Of a DNA stretch of 15,120 nucleotides, positions 14,382 to 15,120 are shown in pieces (positions within the stretch are counted from its first letter, which is position 1; every line of letters starts with the position of its first letter). The notes beneath the pieces are model-generated. The model saw only the letters and a program-made list of their open reading frames with translations. It was not told where the DNA came from and did not search any database. The stretch is from assembly GCA_003154855.1 (NCBI GenBank), contig PMEV01000461.1:3714-18833 (forward strand). The letters are read 5' to 3'. The DNA comes from Bryobacterales bacterium (GTDB lineage: Bacteria > Acidobacteriota > Terriglobia > Bryobacterales > Bryobacteraceae). Made by a program: the position numbers and the translations under genes.

Positions 14382-15120
14382 ATGCCAAACCTCAAGGCGC
14401 GCCTCAAAAACCTCGCGTTCCGCACGCTCGGCCTGGACCCCGACGCCGTCGTCGTCGCCTTCCTCTCCGGTGACGCCCCGCTCGCCGCCTCCATGGCCGA
14501 CGAAATCCGCCGCCTCGAACCCACCCGCCGCCATTTCACCGTCGCGCTCGAACCCGGCTCCGCCTGGAGCCTTTACCGCCAGTTGCGCCGCCGGTTCCGC
14601 GGCCTCCGTATCGGCCTCGCCCCCGTGCTGTTCACAACGGACGCCCGCTACCGCCCCCTCCGGCGCGCGGCCTTCCTTCTCGCCCCCACCAGGATACTGG
14701 CCTACAACTCCCGCCTCGAGCGCCATCATCTGAAACTGCGCACCGCCCTCGCCTCCTGGCTTTTCCTGCGCGGCGTGCCCCTCGACCGCATCTTCCTGCG
14801 GCCCCGCTGGCTCTGCCCCTGGAAGCGCGACCGCTCCACCGCCCCCGCCGCCCATCGCCTGCTCGAGGGCCGCCCGTTCTCCCCGGATTGCACCCGAATC
14901 GCCGTGCTCTCGCCCTATTTCCCCTACCCGCTCTCCCACGGCGGCGCGGTCCGCATCTTTCACCTGCTGCGCGAAATGGCGCGGTCCTTCGACGTGGTCC
15001 TGTTCGCCTTCTCCGAAACCGGCCAGACCGAGGCCCCCGGCCCGCTCCTCGAATTCTGCTCGCAAATCGTCCTGGTCCCCAAGCCCCGCTACCGCGAACC
15101 GCGCTGGTCCACGCTGCTGC
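14382..15120 (+). CDS. Family-4-like glycosyltransferase with N-terminal extension, 3' end cut by window
   Basis: 246 codons are visible before the right edge. Residues about 173-212 are a typical start of a GT-B (GT4/GT1-type) glycosyltransferase: IAVLSPYFPYPLSHGGAVRI, then FHLLREMARSFDVVLFAF. Before it lies an unusual 170-residue region with a Rossmann-like first strand (AVVVAFLSGD) and the phrase RILAYNSRLERHHLKLR, then FLRGVPLDRIFLRPRW. I think this extension is shared by acidobacterial homologues but cannot name it. The nucleotide-sugar-binding C-terminal domain would lie outside the window. ATG 14382 has no clear ribosome site. Codons are strongly C-ending. Likely role: building a cell-surface glycan; the substrate is unknown. 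It is divergent from the L,D-transpeptidase remnant across about 45 bases. Confidence 0.82.
   Translation, partial: MPNLKARLKNLAFRTLGLDPDAVVVAFLSGDAPLAASMADEIRRLEPTRRHFTVALEPGSAWSLYRQLRRRFRGLRIGLAPVLFTTDARYRPLRRAAFLLAPTRILAYNSRLERHHLKLRTALASWLFLRGVPLDRIFLRPRWLCPWKRDRSTAPAAHRLLEGRPFSPDCTRIAVLSPYFPYPLSHGGAVRIFHLLREMARSFDVVLFAFSETGQTEAPGPLLEFCSQIVLVPKPRYREPRWSTLL

Noticed and set aside
13938..15065. Long minus-strand open frame (375 codons) across the transpeptidase and glycosyltransferase
   Set aside because: It is Gly/Glu/Ala-rich low-complexity translation, antisense to the GT4-type gene. Only its start codon region around 14336 matters, as noted for the transpeptidase frameshift.

Overview
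The window looks like a chromosomal segment of a GC-rich, Gram-negative bacterium, most likely an acidobacterium of the Solibacter/Bryobacter type. This is an inference from the gene mix: a phoH-ybeY-corC-era block, an MCE (Mla-type) lipid transporter, CsbD/DUF2934/DUF3309 stress proteins, and large exported proteins with strongly C-ending codons. No rRNA, tRNA, CRISPR array, insertion sequence or phage gene is visible.

Layout. Positions 1-710 (minus) hold the start of a membrane-anchored beta-propeller protein that runs off the left edge. Positions 871-4923 (minus) form a tight operon, phoH-ybeY-corC-era-BON, in which most neighbouring genes overlap by 4-8 bases. About 340 bases without a clear gene follow, with a -10-like box for phoH and a small hairpin. 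Positions 5262-6035 (plus) hold three small stress-type genes: a His-rich DUF2934 protein, CsbD, and a 51-residue DUF3309-like membrane peptide. A nested inverted repeat closes this group. Positions 6469-10097 (plus) form an MCE transport operon: an unrecognised exported protein coupled by GTGA to an MlaE permease, then an MlaF ATPase, then an MlaD/MCE protein with a degenerate OmpA-like C-terminus. A near-consensus sigma-54 promoter sits 43 bases upstream of the first ATG. A small membrane protein (10109-10330, minus) converges on this operon.

The right part holds a large exported helical-repeat protein (10444-12093), an ArnT/PMT-type glycosyltransferase (12255-13865), a decayed L,D-transpeptidase (13892-14336, minus) and the start of a family-4-like glycosyltransferase (14382 to the edge).

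How they may work together. The minus-strand operon covers ribosome and RNA maintenance (PhoH, YbeY, Era) plus envelope or ion homeostasis (CorC, BON). The central region looks like an envelope-stress module in which stress proteins sit beside a lipid transporter that may be under sigma-54 control. The most interesting points are the sigma-54 element, the unknown exported partner of the MCE transporter, the altered OmpA-like domain on MlaD, and the frameshifted L,D-transpeptidase.
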